From Alphaproteobacteria bacterium (GTDB lineage Bacteria; Pseudomonadota; Alphaproteobacteria; Caulobacterales; Maricaulaceae), in NCBI GenBank assembly GCA_016124665.1, contig WGNH01000004.1:1-64000 (forward strand): a stretch of DNA of 64,000 bases. Reading direction: 5' to 3'. The notes under the pieces were generated by a model, which was given only the letters and a program-made list of their open reading frames with translations, had not been told where the DNA came from and ran no database searches. Every line of letters begins with the position of its first letter. The stretch's first letter is position 1. Both the position numbers and the translations under genes were made by a program. Below, piece after piece: positions 9,162-20,412 of the stretch.

Positions 9162-11750
9162 ATGCTGAAAAAGCGCGCGCTTGCGACAACCATTCTATCT
9201 TCCGCCGCCCTGGCGACGGCCGCGAGCGGCCTGGCCGCCGCGCAGGTGGAAACCATCACCGTGACCGCGACCAAGCGGGAATCCAGCACCCAGACCATTC
9301 CGATAGCGGTCAATGCATTGGGCGAGCGCACACTCGATGAGCTCCGCGTCGATGTCTTTACCGATTATCTCCAGCAATTGCCGGGCGTGACGGCAGGCGG
9401 GTCCGGCCCGGGTCAGAACACGATCTATATTCGCGGCCTCGCCTCCACGACGCCGAACCTGACAACCGCCGGCGTGGCGGGTCTCGCCCCGAATGTCGCC
9501 TTCTACCTGGACGAACAGCCGCTGGCCCAACCCGGCCGGAATCTGGACGTCTATGCCGCCGATATCAATCGCGTCGAGGTGCTGCCCGGACCGCAGGGCA
9601 CACTCTATGGTGCCAGCTCACAGGCCGGCACCGTCCGGATGATCACCAATGAGCCGGTGATCGGCGAGTTTGAGGCTTCGGCCAGCTTCGGCACTTCCTT
9701 CACCGAAAATGGTGAGATGAGCAATAATGTCGAAGCCGTTGTCAACTTCCCGGTCGCCGACAATTTCGCCCTTCGTGGCGTCGTCTATGCCGACAACCAG
9801 GGCGGTTATATCGACAATGTCGCCGGAACGAGAACCGCGCGGGAAAGCGCCCGCTTCCGCGCCGCCGGAACCATGCGCGCCAACGGAGTTCCGGTGAACT
9901 CCAACCGGGCCGGTTTCCAGGCCGCATCCGATCTGACCGGGGTCACTTTCCTGACCGCCGACAATGCCGGCCTAGTCGAGGAAGATTTCAACGACACGAC
10001 ATATCAGGGCTTCCGCGTCAGCGGCCTGTGGGACATCAACACCGACTTCAGCCTCCGGGTCACCCATACCCAGCAAAGTCTGGAAAGCGATGGCGTCTTT
10101 TTCTCTGACCCGACGCTCGGCGATCTCGAAATCCAGCGCTTTGAGCAGGATGAGCTGGAAGACTCCTTCCACAATACGGCCTGGACGCTGGAAGGCCGCC
10201 TCGGCATGCTCGATGCAGTTTACACCGGTGCCTATACCGACCGGCAGACCGACCAGCGCGTCGACTATTCCGACTATCTCTTCGTCGGCCAGTACCTGCC
10301 CTATTATATCTGTGACGGCTCGGTATCCTATCCGGGCGCGGGCAATAACCCGACGGGCACATGCCAGGCCCCGAATCTGTATGTGCGATCCACGACCGAA
10401 ACCACCGTCTTCACACAGGAGCTCCGCTTCACCACGCCGGAAGACCGCCGGGTTCGTGCAACTTTCGGCGGGTTCTACAGCGATCTTGAACTCGCGGAAC
10501 GGAATGATTTTACCTATCCGGGTTCTGAAAACATCAACCTGTTCGGCCTGAACGGCTTCCCGGACAACTTCCCCTTCCCGGGCGTGTACAATTCCGACCC
10601 GGGACCATTCCCGGCAGGGGTGATTTTCCGCAACGATGTTCTGCGCACCGACCTGCAAATGGGTCTCTTCGGTGAGGTGACTTTCGATCTGAATGAGCAG
10701 TTCGCCCTCACACTGGGTGCCCGTGCCTATGATATCGAGGTGGATCTGGAAGGCGGTGCCAATTCGTCTTTCTGTAATTCGAGCGGTGTTGATGAAAACG
10801 CCTTCGGCACGAATATTTCCGATCTCTATGACGGAGACGGGTCCTTCACCTTTATCGGAACGTGTAATGACGCGGCCCGCATCACCTACACCGACCCGAA
10901 TGCGCCGGGAATCCCGGCAGCCGCAGCGGCGGCGCTGGGTGCACCTGATACAGCATCGACGGATGGCGTGATCTACAAGGCAACCGGTGAATGGACACCG
11001 CGTGAAGGAATCCTTCTCTACGCAACATATTCGGAAGGTTTCCGTCCGGGCCTCCTGAACCGCCCTGGCGGTGCCGCCGGACCGAACGGGTTTACGGTTC
11101 CCTTCGCCCTCGATACCGACGAAGTGACCAATTATGAGTTCGGCTGGAAGCTGGACCTTCTGGATAATCAGCTGCGCTTCAACGGGAATGCCTTCTTTGT
11201 GGATGTGCAGAATCTGCAGACGACGATTTTCGACCCGTCGATCACCAATCTCTTCTTCTCGGATAACGCTGCCAACGCGGAAATCCGCGGCGTAGAAGGT
11301 GATGTCACATGGGCGCCGTCCGATATGCCGGGCCTGACCGTTACCGGTGCCTTCTCCTTCCTCGATACCGAGATCACGGAAGTGTTGACGCCCACCAATG
11401 ATGTGCTGGTCGGATCGGAGCTGGCGTTTGCACCGAACTTCCAGGGCAATATCCGGGCCCGGTATGAATGGGATCTGGAAAACGGGCTCCGGGCGCATGT
11501 CATGCCGCAGCTCATGGTGTCCGGCGACTCGGTCAGCGACGTCGTCGAGATCAACAAGATCAACCTTGAGGGCTATACAATGGTCGGCTTTTCGACCGGC
11601 CTGACCGGCGATCAGTGGAGCATCGAGGCCTTCGTCGACAATCTCACGGATGAACGCGCCGAGTTGAGCAACAACTTTGTCTATGACCGGGAACGGGTAA
11701 CAATCGCCCGGCCGCGGACTTGGGGCGTGCGTGTGCGGGTTCAATACTGA
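9162..11750 (+). CDS. TonB-dependent receptor
   Basis: 862 residues from the ATG at 9162; a TTG three codons earlier is less likely. The signal peptide ends AAAQ near residue 27. VETITVTATKRE follows as the TonB-box region. The plug contains IYIRGLAS, FYLDEQPLAQPG and VEVLPGPQGTLYGASSQAGTVRMIT. The barrel ends in an aromatic-terminal strand (VRVRVQY) recognised by the BAM machinery. The style is that of FyuA/CirA-like receptors of sphingomonads and Caulobacter. The substrate is unknown. A strong hairpin terminator follows, and a sulfotransferase and BCCT transporter lie downstream on the same strand. A MarR regulator diverges upstream. Confidence 0.95.
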   Translation: MLKKRALATTILSSAALATAASGLAAAQVETITVTATKRESSTQTIPIAVNALGERTLDELRVDVFTDYLQQLPGVTAGGSGPGQNTIYIRGLASTTPNLTTAGVAGLAPNVAFYLDEQPLAQPGRNLDVYAADINRVEVLPGPQGTLYGASSQAGTVRMITNEPVIGEFEASASFGTSFTENGEMSNNVEAVVNFPVADNFALRGVVYADNQGGYIDNVAGTRTARESARFRAAGTMRANGVPVNSNRAGFQAASDLTGVTFLTADNAGLVEEDFNDTTYQGFRVSGLWDINTDFSLRVTHTQQSLESDGVFFSDPTLGDLEIQRFEQDELEDSFHNTAWTLEGRLGMLDAVYTGAYTDRQTDQRVDYSDYLFVGQYLPYYICDGSVSYPGAGNNPTGTCQAPNLYVRSTTETTVFTQELRFTTPEDRRVRATFGGFYSDLELAERNDFTYPGSENINLFGLNGFPDNFPFPGVYNSDPGPFPAGVIFRNDVLRTDLQMGLFGEVTFDLNEQFALTLGARAYDIEVDLEGGANSSFCNSSGVDENAFGTNISDLYDGDGSFTFIGTCNDAARITYTDPNAPGIPAAAAAALGAPDTASTDGVIYKATGEWTPREGILLYATYSEGFRPGLLNRPGGAAGPNGFTVPFALDTDEVTNYEFGWKLDLLDNQLRFNGNAFFVDVQNLQTTIFDPSITNLFFSDNAANAEIRGVEGDVTWAPSDMPGLTVTGAFSFLDTEITEVLTPTNDVLVGSELAFAPNFQGNIRARYEWDLENGLRAHVMPQLMVSGDSVSDVVEINKINLEGYTMVGFSTGLTGDQWSIEAFVDNLTDERAELSNNFVYDRERVTIARPRTWGVRVRVQY

Positions 11751-11784
11751 CCCGGACCTTGGCTGAACTCAGCTGATGCTTAAG

Positions 11785-11821
11785 GTGGGCGCCTCGCAAA
11801 TATTTGCGGGGCGCTCACTTT
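11785..11821 (+). terminator. Strong hairpin terminator after TonB receptor
   Basis: A 17-bp stem (arms 11785-11801 and 11802-11818) has only two G-U wobbles. It is centred on AAATATTT and followed by TTT. It starts 34 bp after the receptor stop codon. An ATG at 11776 lies just before it, so a downstream gene started there would be translated through the hairpin. This argues for the later TTG start of the sulfotransferase. Confidence 0.65.
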
Positions 11822-11838
11822 CATCGGACGGAAATCAC

Positions 11839-13830
11839 TTGCCCAGCGAAACCGCAACAGAAACCGCTCCTCTCGAAACCGCGCAATCCCGCATGTATGC
11901 AGGCGATTTCAGCGCGGCAATCGAAGCGCTAAACCAAGTCCTCGCAGAGGATGAGGACTCGGTTGATGCCCGCTATATGCGGGCGGTCTGTTTCCGGTAT
12001 CTGAAAGATCCGGCAAAAGCCCGCGCCGATCTCGATGCACTCAAGCGGATCGTGCCCGATTTCGGCCGGGCCTATCAGGAAGAAGGCCATCTTTACCGTG
12101 ACACCGGCGATTGGTCGCGCGCCCTCCTTGCCTATCAGCGTGCCTGCCAGTTTAATCCGGCCCTGCTGGCCAGCTGGAAAGGCCAGGCCGCCGCATTCCG
12201 GTCACTGGGAAAAGAGGCAGAGGCGGAACAGGCCGAAGCCCAGGCACGCCGGCTGGAAAGCCTGCCGAATGACCTGGTCGCCGTCACGCACTTGCTGCAT
12301 GAGGGCAAACTGCTGAAAGCCGAGCAACTCTGCCGTGCCTACATGCAGAAAAACCCGCACGACATCGAGGGCATGCGCCTGCTGGCGGCCATCGGCACAC
12401 GCTTTGGTGTGCTGGAGGATGCGGACTTTTTGCTGGAAACCGCGCTCGAGCTGGATCCGGACAATATCCAGTTGCGCCTTGACTTCATTGATGTGCTCCG
12501 CAAGCGCCAGAAATTCGAGGCCGCGCTCACCCAGGCCAGACTGCTTTATGACCGCGAGCCGGACAATCCGCTCTTCCAGTCCCATCTCGCCATCGAATCC
12601 ATGCAGACGGGCGATTACGAAAAAGCACTCACCCTGTTCCGCACCATTCTCGAGAAATTACCCGATGATGCCGCCACGCTAACCTCGCGCGGCCATGCCC
12701 TGAAAACGCTGGGCGAACAGGACGAGGCCATTGCCTCCTACCGGAAGGCCGCCCGCATCAAGGCGGATCATGGCGACGCCTGGTATGCCCTGGCCAATCT
12801 CAAGACCTATGCCTTTTCAGATGACGAACTGGCCACGATGCGCGCTCGGGAAGCCGGCTCCGATCTTGGATTCCAGGACCGCATCTATCTCTGCTTTGCG
12901 CTCGGGAAAGCCTTCGAGGACCGCAAGGACTACGCCACCGCGTTTGAATATTATGAGCGCGGAAATGATCTCAAACGGGTCCAGACACGCTATAAATCGG
13001 ACCAGATGGAAGAGGAATTGCAGGCACAGGCCAGCATCTGCACGCCGGATCTGTTTGAAAAACAGGCGGGCAAGGGATGCCCGGCTCCGGACCCGGTCTT
13101 CATCGTCGGCCTGCCGCGGGCCGGCTCCACACTGGTCGAACAGATTCTTGCCTCCCACAGCCAGGTCGATGGCACGCTGGAACTGCCCAACATCCTGGCG
13201 CTGTCACATCGGTTGCGCGGCCGCAAACGCGTGAGTGACCGGACTTTCTACCCGCGTGTGCTGCATGATCTGGACGCGGAAAAACTGCGGGCGCTGGGTG
13301 AGGATTACATCGAAAACACGCGTATTCACCGCCAGGGCGCGCCCTTTTTCACCGACAAGATGCCGAACAATTTCCGCCATATCGGCCTGATCAAGCTGAT
13401 CCTGCCGAACGCGAAAATCATTGATGCGCGGCGCGGCGCGATGGCGTGCTGTTTTTCCGGATTCAAGCAACTCTTCGCCGAGGGCCAGGAATTTACCTAC
13501 GGGCTTGATGAAATCGGACGCTATTACAGGGCCTATGTCCGGCTGATGGAACATTGGGACCATGTCCTGCCCGGCGAGATATTGCAGGTGAATCACGAGG
13601 ACGTGGTCAATGACCTCGAAACCCAGGTTCACCGCATCCTGGAGTTTTGCGGACTGCCCTTTGAGCAGGCTTGCATTGACTTTCACAAAACCCGGCGCGC
13701 TGTCCGCACCGCATCATCCGAGCAGGTGCGGCAGCCCATCTACAAGGATGGCGTTGAACAATGGCGTCATTTCGAACCCTGGCTGGACCCGTTGAAAAAG
13801 GCGCTGGGGCCGGAGCTCGTTAAGACCTGA
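11839..13830 (+). CDS. TPR-repeat sulfotransferase
   Basis: About 663 residues from the TTG at 11839, which has a GGACGGA ribosome site and lies past the terminator. An in-frame ATG at 11776 would give 684 residues. The N-terminal ~400 residues are tandem tetratricopeptide repeats (for example AIEALNQVLAEDEDSVDARY, YEKALTLFRTILEKLPDDAA). The C-terminal ~250 residues are a sulfotransferase domain. It has the PAPS 5'-phosphosulfate loop VFIVGLPRAGSTLVEQIL and a later FFTDKMPNNFRHIGLI block. It transfers sulfate from PAPS to an unknown acceptor, peptide or small molecule. It is 14 bp from the BCCT gene, probably one transcript. A functional link to the receptor is inferred from proximity only. 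Confidence 0.88.
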   Translation: MPSETATETAPLETAQSRMYAGDFSAAIEALNQVLAEDEDSVDARYMRAVCFRYLKDPAKARADLDALKRIVPDFGRAYQEEGHLYRDTGDWSRALLAYQRACQFNPALLASWKGQAAAFRSLGKEAEAEQAEAQARRLESLPNDLVAVTHLLHEGKLLKAEQLCRAYMQKNPHDIEGMRLLAAIGTRFGVLEDADFLLETALELDPDNIQLRLDFIDVLRKRQKFEAALTQARLLYDREPDNPLFQSHLAIESMQTGDYEKALTLFRTILEKLPDDAATLTSRGHALKTLGEQDEAIASYRKAARIKADHGDAWYALANLKTYAFSDDELATMRAREAGSDLGFQDRIYLCFALGKAFEDRKDYATAFEYYERGNDLKRVQTRYKSDQMEEELQAQASICTPDLFEKQAGKGCPAPDPVFIVGLPRAGSTLVEQILASHSQVDGTLELPNILALSHRLRGRKRVSDRTFYPRVLHDLDAEKLRALGEDYIENTRIHRQGAPFFTDKMPNNFRHIGLIKLILPNAKIIDARRGAMACCFSGFKQLFAEGQEFTYGLDEIGRYYRAYVRLMEHWDHVLPGEILQVNHEDVVNDLETQVHRILEFCGLPFEQACIDFHKTRRAVRTASSEQVRQPIYKDGVEQWRHFEPWLDPLKKALGPELVKT

Positions 13831-13843
13831 GGAGAATGCTTCG

Positions 13844-15784
<1,941 letters not shown>

Positions 15785-16156
15785 TCAGGCCAATCGGGCA
15801 CCAAGCGGCACATCACCATCCGGCTGCGCCAGCCGGATGGCTCCGTCCTTGTCGGCAAATCCCAGGACCAGCACTTCGGACCGCACCGGTCCGATCTGCC
15901 GGGGTGGAAAATTGACAACCGCCATGACGCGGCGGCCAGCGAGCTCATCCAGTGTGTAATTCACGGTGATCTGCGCTGCACTTTTCTTTTCGCCGATGAC
16001 AGGCCCGAAATCGATCCATATCTTGTAGGAAGCATTTCGGGCTTCCGGAAATGCTTCTGCCCGGACAATCTCTCCAACGCGGATATCGACTTTCAGAAAG
16101 TCGTCAAATCCGATCTCGTCCGCCCGTGGGGAATCCGGTGCAAAATCCTTGTGCAT
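15785..16156 (-). CDS. csaA: CsaA-like tRNA-binding domain protein
   Basis: 123 residues, a single OB-fold tRNA-binding domain of the EMAPII/CsaA type. Typical blocks are FLKVDIRVGEIVRAE near residue 20, then KSAAQITVNYT, VMAVVNFPPRQIGPVRSEVLVLG and a C-terminal LAQPDGDVPLGARLA. CsaA has chaperone-like activity and binds tRNA; the bacterial role is loosely defined. Its stop codon abuts that of the BCCT gene, with convergent transcription. Length and start agree with the family. Confidence 0.9.
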   Translation of the reverse strand: MHKDFAPDSPRADEIGFDDFLKVDIRVGEIVRAEAFPEARNASYKIWIDFGPVIGEKKSAAQITVNYTLDELAGRRVMAVVNFPPRQIGPVRSEVLVLGFADKDGAIRLAQPDGDVPLGARLA

Positions 16157-16243
16157 TCGCCTGCCTCTGCTGTCGTATCACTACAGCGACAGACAAACAC
16201 CGTTGGCGCCGCAATTCCAGCCCTGGCAGAACTTCAGCAGCGA

Positions 16244-16927
16244 TCAGACCGTATGCGGGCACATCTCCGCGCAATCCCCGAAACCCGCACCCAGCCAGAC
16301 CGACAACCGGTCCGGAAATTGCTGCGAAGCCTCCCGGCGGTTTGAGACCGACAGGTCGAGATCACAGATCAGACCGTTTTCAATCGCATAGATCCAGCCA
16401 TGGATCGTGACCGCCTGGCCCCGCGTCCACGCATCATGAATGATCGGATTACAGGCGACGGATCGGACCTGGGCCGCGACATTGGCCTCGCACAAGGCAT
16501 TCAGCCGCTGGACCGGGTCATTGATACGCAACAGATGGCTGGCCATTTCATCAGACACGTCGCGAATAGGCTGAAGCCAGTGATCAATCAGGCCATGACG
16601 GTCTCCGGACATCGCCGCCGCAACGCCGCCACAGCCATAATGACCGCAAACGATGACGTGCCGGACCTTCAGCGTTTCCACGGCAAACTGGAGTACAGAC
16701 AGGAAATTGGAATCCTGTGCGGGAGCCAGATTTGCCACATTGCGGTGTACGAATAATTCGCCCGGGTCGAGCCCGACGATATCATTCGCCGGCACCCGGC
16801 TGTCGGAACAGCCAATCCAGAGATAATCGGGATGTTGCTGACGGGCCAGCCGGTGAAAGAAGTCCGGGTCTTTCCGGGTCTTGGACTCTGCCCAGGCCAG
16901 ATTGTTCTCAAGAAGATCGCTGATCAT
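16244..16927 (-). CDS. can: Beta-class carbonic anhydrase
   Basis: 227 residues. The zinc ligands are visible: C40 in CSDSRVPA with D42/R44 of the catalytic dyad, and H96/C99 in CGHYGCGG. It interconverts CO2 and bicarbonate in the cytoplasm. Length and organisation match E. coli Can. It is the last but one gene of a minus-strand group downstream of an outer-membrane protein and the nitrate reductase genes; co-transcription is not certain. Gap to the upstream gene is 29 bp. Confidence 0.95.
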   Translation of the reverse strand: MISDLLENNLAWAESKTRKDPDFFHRLARQQHPDYLWIGCSDSRVPANDIVGLDPGELFVHRNVANLAPAQDSNFLSVLQFAVETLKVRHVIVCGHYGCGGVAAAMSGDRHGLIDHWLQPIRDVSDEMASHLLRINDPVQRLNALCEANVAAQVRSVACNPIIHDAWTRGQAVTIHGWIYAIENGLICDLDLSVSNRREASQQFPDRLSVWLGAGFGDCAEMCPHTV

Positions 16928-16956
16928 CGGCCTGCCCGGTTGTCCGGCCTCCTGTT

Positions 16957-18159
16957 CTATCGGCTTACCGTGATGGCAAACCAGAATTTGTTGCGATCCG
17001 CAGGCCCGCCGGCCGGCCCATCATAGAAAGCGCTCTTGAACTGCAACGAGACATGCTCGGTCAGCCGCGACGTGGCGACGAGATCAATCTCGGACCCCAG
17101 GGATCCGCCAACGTTTTCTGACTCGAAGTCATGATAGAAAGCCGCCAGTGACAGCGATTGCCCGAAAGGTGGCTCCGGTACATTCCACCCTCCTGTCAGA
17201 TAGATATCGCGCACACCGTTTCCCGGAGTGCCGAGAAAGACATCGCCCCAACCCTGAAAAGCGTGAAGCGTGGCCAGAGGCGTTGAAAATCCGACAACAC
17301 CATTCCCCTCCAGGTTTTCCATCCCGATGCCGGCAGAAAACCCATTCCGGGCGATGTTCGCTCCAGCCCGGAACATGCCCAGGTCAAAACTGGCGGGATT
17401 GTCGCCATAATCTGTTTGATGCGCATACTCGGCAAAATAGGTGAGAGTCGGCGCACCTTCATTGGCAATCTCGCCCTGCCAACGCAGGCCGTAGGTTGCG
17501 GATGACTGGGCCGCTGCATCCTGATTGTCGATGAGAAACGCAAAGCCGGACAATTGCCCGGCGGGGGCCTGATAATCCGCGGAGACTACATGCCCGTCGA
17601 GATCCCAGTCGCCGGCCGGGTGATCAGCGCCGAAAATCCGGTTGACCCGGTCAAGATAGAGATAGTTGACGGTCAGGTTCTCGATACTGTCGAATGTTGC
17701 GCGGAACGCGTCAAAAGTCTGCTCATTCTGCCGGAATCCGACATTGCCGATATAGCGCGCATCTCCCAGAATCACCCGCTGGCGGCCCAGCGTCAGCGTG
17801 GCACCTTCAAAACCGCTATAGACGATCTGCGCACGATTGAGTTCGGTGGCTTCGGGGTCGGCAACAATGGGATATACTGTTTGTCCGTTCGTGGTCGAAT
17901 TGAAGTCATCAACCAGATGCAGCACATTTTCGCCTTCGATCAGAAAGCGGAAATCATTCACTGGTCCGCTATCAAGACCGAAACGCGTCCTCAGGGTCAG
18001 GGCCTGCGCGCGCTCGGCGAAGCCATCCTGATCGACCGCCTCATAGCGCAAGCGCGCATCCAGCGTGAAAGCCGGGTCGGCGGCAACCGGCGCAGTGAAT
18101 GACGCCAGAAGCGTTATCATGCTTGCAGGGAGAACCAGCCATCTGACAGCAACTCGCAT
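16957..18159 (-). CDS. Outer-membrane beta-barrel protein (alginate-export/porin-like)
   Basis: 400 residues from the ATG at 18159. A signal peptide ends APVAA near residue 27. The rest is amphipathic strands with many aromatic residues and ends FWFAITVSR. Blocks such as LTLGRQRVILGDARYIGNVGFRQ and FDAFRATF resemble the alginate-export superfamily of outer-membrane barrels. Specificity is unknown. It is 23 bp downstream of the ppiC-like gene, so it may be the distal part of the nar operon. A further 41 open codons upstream lack similarity and would overlap ppiC. Confidence 0.7.
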   Translation of the reverse strand: MRVAVRWLVLPASMITLLASFTAPVAADPAFTLDARLRYEAVDQDGFAERAQALTLRTRFGLDSGPVNDFRFLIEGENVLHLVDDFNSTTNGQTVYPIVADPEATELNRAQIVYSGFEGATLTLGRQRVILGDARYIGNVGFRQNEQTFDAFRATFDSIENLTVNYLYLDRVNRIFGADHPAGDWDLDGHVVSADYQAPAGQLSGFAFLIDNQDAAAQSSATYGLRWQGEIANEGAPTLTYFAEYAHQTDYGDNPASFDLGMFRAGANIARNGFSAGIGMENLEGNGVVGFSTPLATLHAFQGWGDVFLGTPGNGVRDIYLTGGWNVPEPPFGQSLSLAAFYHDFESENVGGSLGSEIDLVATSRLTEHVSLQFKSAFYDGPAGGPADRNKFWFAITVSR

Positions 18160-18182
18160 AATCCTGACCTTTCCGTTTGATG

Positions 18183-19016
18183 TTATTGAACCAGCGGCGA
18201 TGTCGCGCCGTTGAGATTGACACCGGTGATTTTCGCCTCGCCAATGACCAGCGAAATGAATTGTGAGACAGCGCGCCGCCAACTGGCATCCCGGAGGAAT
18301 TCCTCGATCAGTGGCCTGGCCGCCTCGAATTCCGGAATCGCACCATCGGCTTTCTCGTCCAGCCGGATGATATGGAATCCGTATGGCGTCTCAACGGGTT
18401 CTGGCGTGATGTCGCCCGGCGACATATCGGCCAGTGCGGCCTCGAAGAGGGGTGTTGTCTGACCTGCCGTTACCTGTCCCAGACGCCCGCCTTCATTGGC
18501 CGACGCGCAATCGGAGCGCTCCCGCGCCATTTTCTCGAATTGACCCGGCCGCTTCCGAAGCTCGCTGGCCAGGATCTGCGCCTCCCTCCTTGTGCGGGAA
18601 AAGACCAGCGCATCCCGCTTGTCGGCTTGCAACAGGATATGTGCCACCTCATAGAGATCGGCGGTCCGGAACCGTTTACGGTTGTTCTCGAAATAGCGGC
18701 GGCAGGACTCCTCGTCCGGTTCCGGTGTCGAGACCTGCGTCTCGAGCAATTGACGGATCAGGGCATCATCATCCGTTTCTGTCCGCCCGGCCTCGTCAGT
18801 GTGTGGCCGGGCAGAAAGGCCCGCAGCGCGCGCCTTCTGCAACAGGGCCTCGCGGATGACCAGCGCCTCAGCGGCCGCCGCCCAGGCTTTCTCCGGCCGG
18901 TCGGCATCATGGTTCTGTGCTTCATCCGCAATGGCCTTGGCGGCGATTTCAACGCCATTCACCGAAACGGGAACGGCCTTGCCGGGCATGTTGGAGATCA
19001 GTGAGGCAGACGTCAT
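18183..19016 (-). CDS. PpiC-type peptidyl-prolyl isomerase of nar operon
   Basis: 277 residues with no signal peptide. The parvulin domain lies at about residues 125-235: YEVAHILLQA, FEKMARERSDCASANEGGRLG, and ETPYGFHIIRLDE. The N-terminal ~110 residues are charged helices as in NifM/SurA-like proteins. The gene overlaps narI by 4 bp, so it is translationally coupled. Related cytoplasmic parvulins follow narGHJI in other proteobacteria and are presumed folding helpers for the reductase. That role is inferred here. Confidence 0.88.
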   Translation of the reverse strand: MTSASLISNMPGKAVPVSVNGVEIAAKAIADEAQNHDADRPEKAWAAAAEALVIREALLQKARAAGLSARPHTDEAGRTETDDDALIRQLLETQVSTPEPDEESCRRYFENNRKRFRTADLYEVAHILLQADKRDALVFSRTRREAQILASELRKRPGQFEKMARERSDCASANEGGRLGQVTAGQTTPLFEAALADMSPGDITPEPVETPYGFHIIRLDEKADGAIPEFEAARPLIEEFLRDASWRRAVSQFISLVIGEAKITGVNLNGATSPLVQ

Positions 19017-19717
19017 TTGCCAGCCCCCTTGGCGGGTTTGCGGCGGACAATCTGATACCCGCTGCGGAACACATAACGCACCGGCGCGCTGAACATATGG
19101 ACCAGCCGCGTGAACGGGAAGACGAGAAAGATCGTCAATCCGAGGAAGATGTGCAGCTTGAAAATCCAGTGCGCACCCGTGATGTACTGGGCCGCATCCG
19201 CCTGGAAGGTGAAGATGCCCTGCGCCCAGTTCATGAAAGTCACCATTTCATGGCCATCGAGGTGCGTCATGGAGACCGGTATGGTGCCGAGCCCCAGCAC
19301 AAGCTGGGCATAGAGCAGGAGCAGGATCGCCATATCCGCAAAACGGGTGGTCGAACGGATCCGGGCATCAAAGAGCCGCCGATGCAGCAGCAGACTCGCC
19401 CCGATCAGCGCGAACACGCCGGCCACACCCCCTGCGACAATCGCAAGCACCTGCTTGGCACCATGACCTATACCCAGCGCATCGAAGACCGCAATCGGCG
19501 TCAGAAGGCCGACGAGATGGCCGAAGAAAATCACCAGCACGCCGAGGTGAAACAGCACCGAACCCCAGATCAGCTGTTTTCGGCGCAAAAGCTGACTCGA
19601 GCCTGCCCGCCAGGAATAGGGCTCCCGGTCATAGCGGATGATGGAGCCAACCGCGAGCACGGTCAGGGCGATATAGGGATAGAATCCGAAGACGGCAGTA
19701 TGAAGGAAATCGCTCAT
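19013..19717 (-). CDS. narI: Respiratory nitrate reductase gamma subunit
   Basis: 234 residues with five membrane helices. It carries the di-heme cytochrome b that takes electrons from quinol and passes them to NarH. Histidines in FHLGVLVIFFGHLVGLL and near the C terminus (KLHIFLGLTIFLVFPFTRLVHMF region) fit the heme ligand pattern. It overlaps narJ by 4 bp upstream and ppiC by 4 bp downstream. Length is standard. Confidence 0.97.
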   Translation of the reverse strand: MSDFLHTAVFGFYPYIALTVLAVGSIIRYDREPYSWRAGSSQLLRRKQLIWGSVLFHLGVLVIFFGHLVGLLTPIAVFDALGIGHGAKQVLAIVAGGVAGVFALIGASLLLHRRLFDARIRSTTRFADMAILLLLYAQLVLGLGTIPVSMTHLDGHEMVTFMNWAQGIFTFQADAAQYITGAHWIFKLHIFLGLTIFLVFPFTRLVHMFSAPVRYVFRSGYQIVRRKPAKGAGK

Positions 19718-20412
19718 GGCTGACCTCCCTTGTTGAGTCCGGTTTCAGGGGGCACGGCCATCCGGCCGAGCATGTCACTGGCGGCGGGGCACCCCGCATC
19801 CGGATCCGGTCCGAACACCACCTGTTCTTCCGCCCAGGCCTTGTCGAGGGCCTCCAGAGAAGTGTCTTCGGAAGCCGGTGTTTCGACCGTGCCATCAATG
19901 GCCGCCGAGCGGTCGGCCAGCTGGCCCAGCGCCCGGAACACCCCGGCATAGATGCTGTCGCGCTTGCGGAGCCGCTCTGCCAGCGCATCCAGGACGTGCG
20001 AAGTTTCACCCAGCAGGGCGCGCGCCTCCCCGGTATTCCGGGTCGAAAGGTATTCCAGGAAAAGCGGCAGGAAGTCCGGCAATTCACCGGCGACCATTTC
20101 CAGACCGCTCTGCTCGTAAAGTGCCAGCAGATCGACCATGGCCTGCCCGCGGTCCCGGCTCTCGCCGTGAACATGTTCAAACAGATGAAGCGACAATGTC
20201 CGCGACCGGTCGAAGAGCTGAACATAGCGCTCCTGAAGATCGTAGAGATCGCGGGAGGCCAGCTGGGCTGCCAGCCGGTTGACCGCCGTCTGGTCGCGCC
20301 GCGGCAGCAGGTTTTCGGCTTCCAGAACGCCGGCAAACTCGCCGGCCGCATCCGCAATGTCCTGCGTCGGATAGCTGAGCAGCGCTGCAAGGATCTTGAA
20401 GGTCTTGGCCAT
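19714..20412 (-). CDS. narJ: Nitrate reductase assembly chaperone NarJ
   Basis: 232 residues from the ATG at 20412, overlapping the narH stop by one base. It is an all-helical TorD/NarJ-family protein. LAALLSYPTQDIADAAGEF at the N terminus and LSLHLFEHVHGESRDRGQAM are the family signature. It binds the NarG N terminus and guides molybdenum cofactor and Fe-S insertion before membrane attachment; it is not part of the final enzyme. The frame is open further upstream inside narH but is not homologous there. Confidence 0.96.
   Translation of the reverse strand: MAKTFKILAALLSYPTQDIADAAGEFAGVLEAENLLPRRDQTAVNRLAAQLASRDLYDLQERYVQLFDRSRTLSLHLFEHVHGESRDRGQAMVDLLALYEQSGLEMVAGELPDFLPLFLEYLSTRNTGEARALLGETSHVLDALAERLRKRDSIYAGVFRALGQLADRSAAIDGTVETPASEDTSLEALDKAWAEEQVVFGPDPDAGCPAASDMLGRMAVPPETGLNKGGQP

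Noticed and set aside
9972-11744. 590-codon minus-strand open frame
   Set aside because: Antisense to the second TonB receptor; no recognisable domain or start context.
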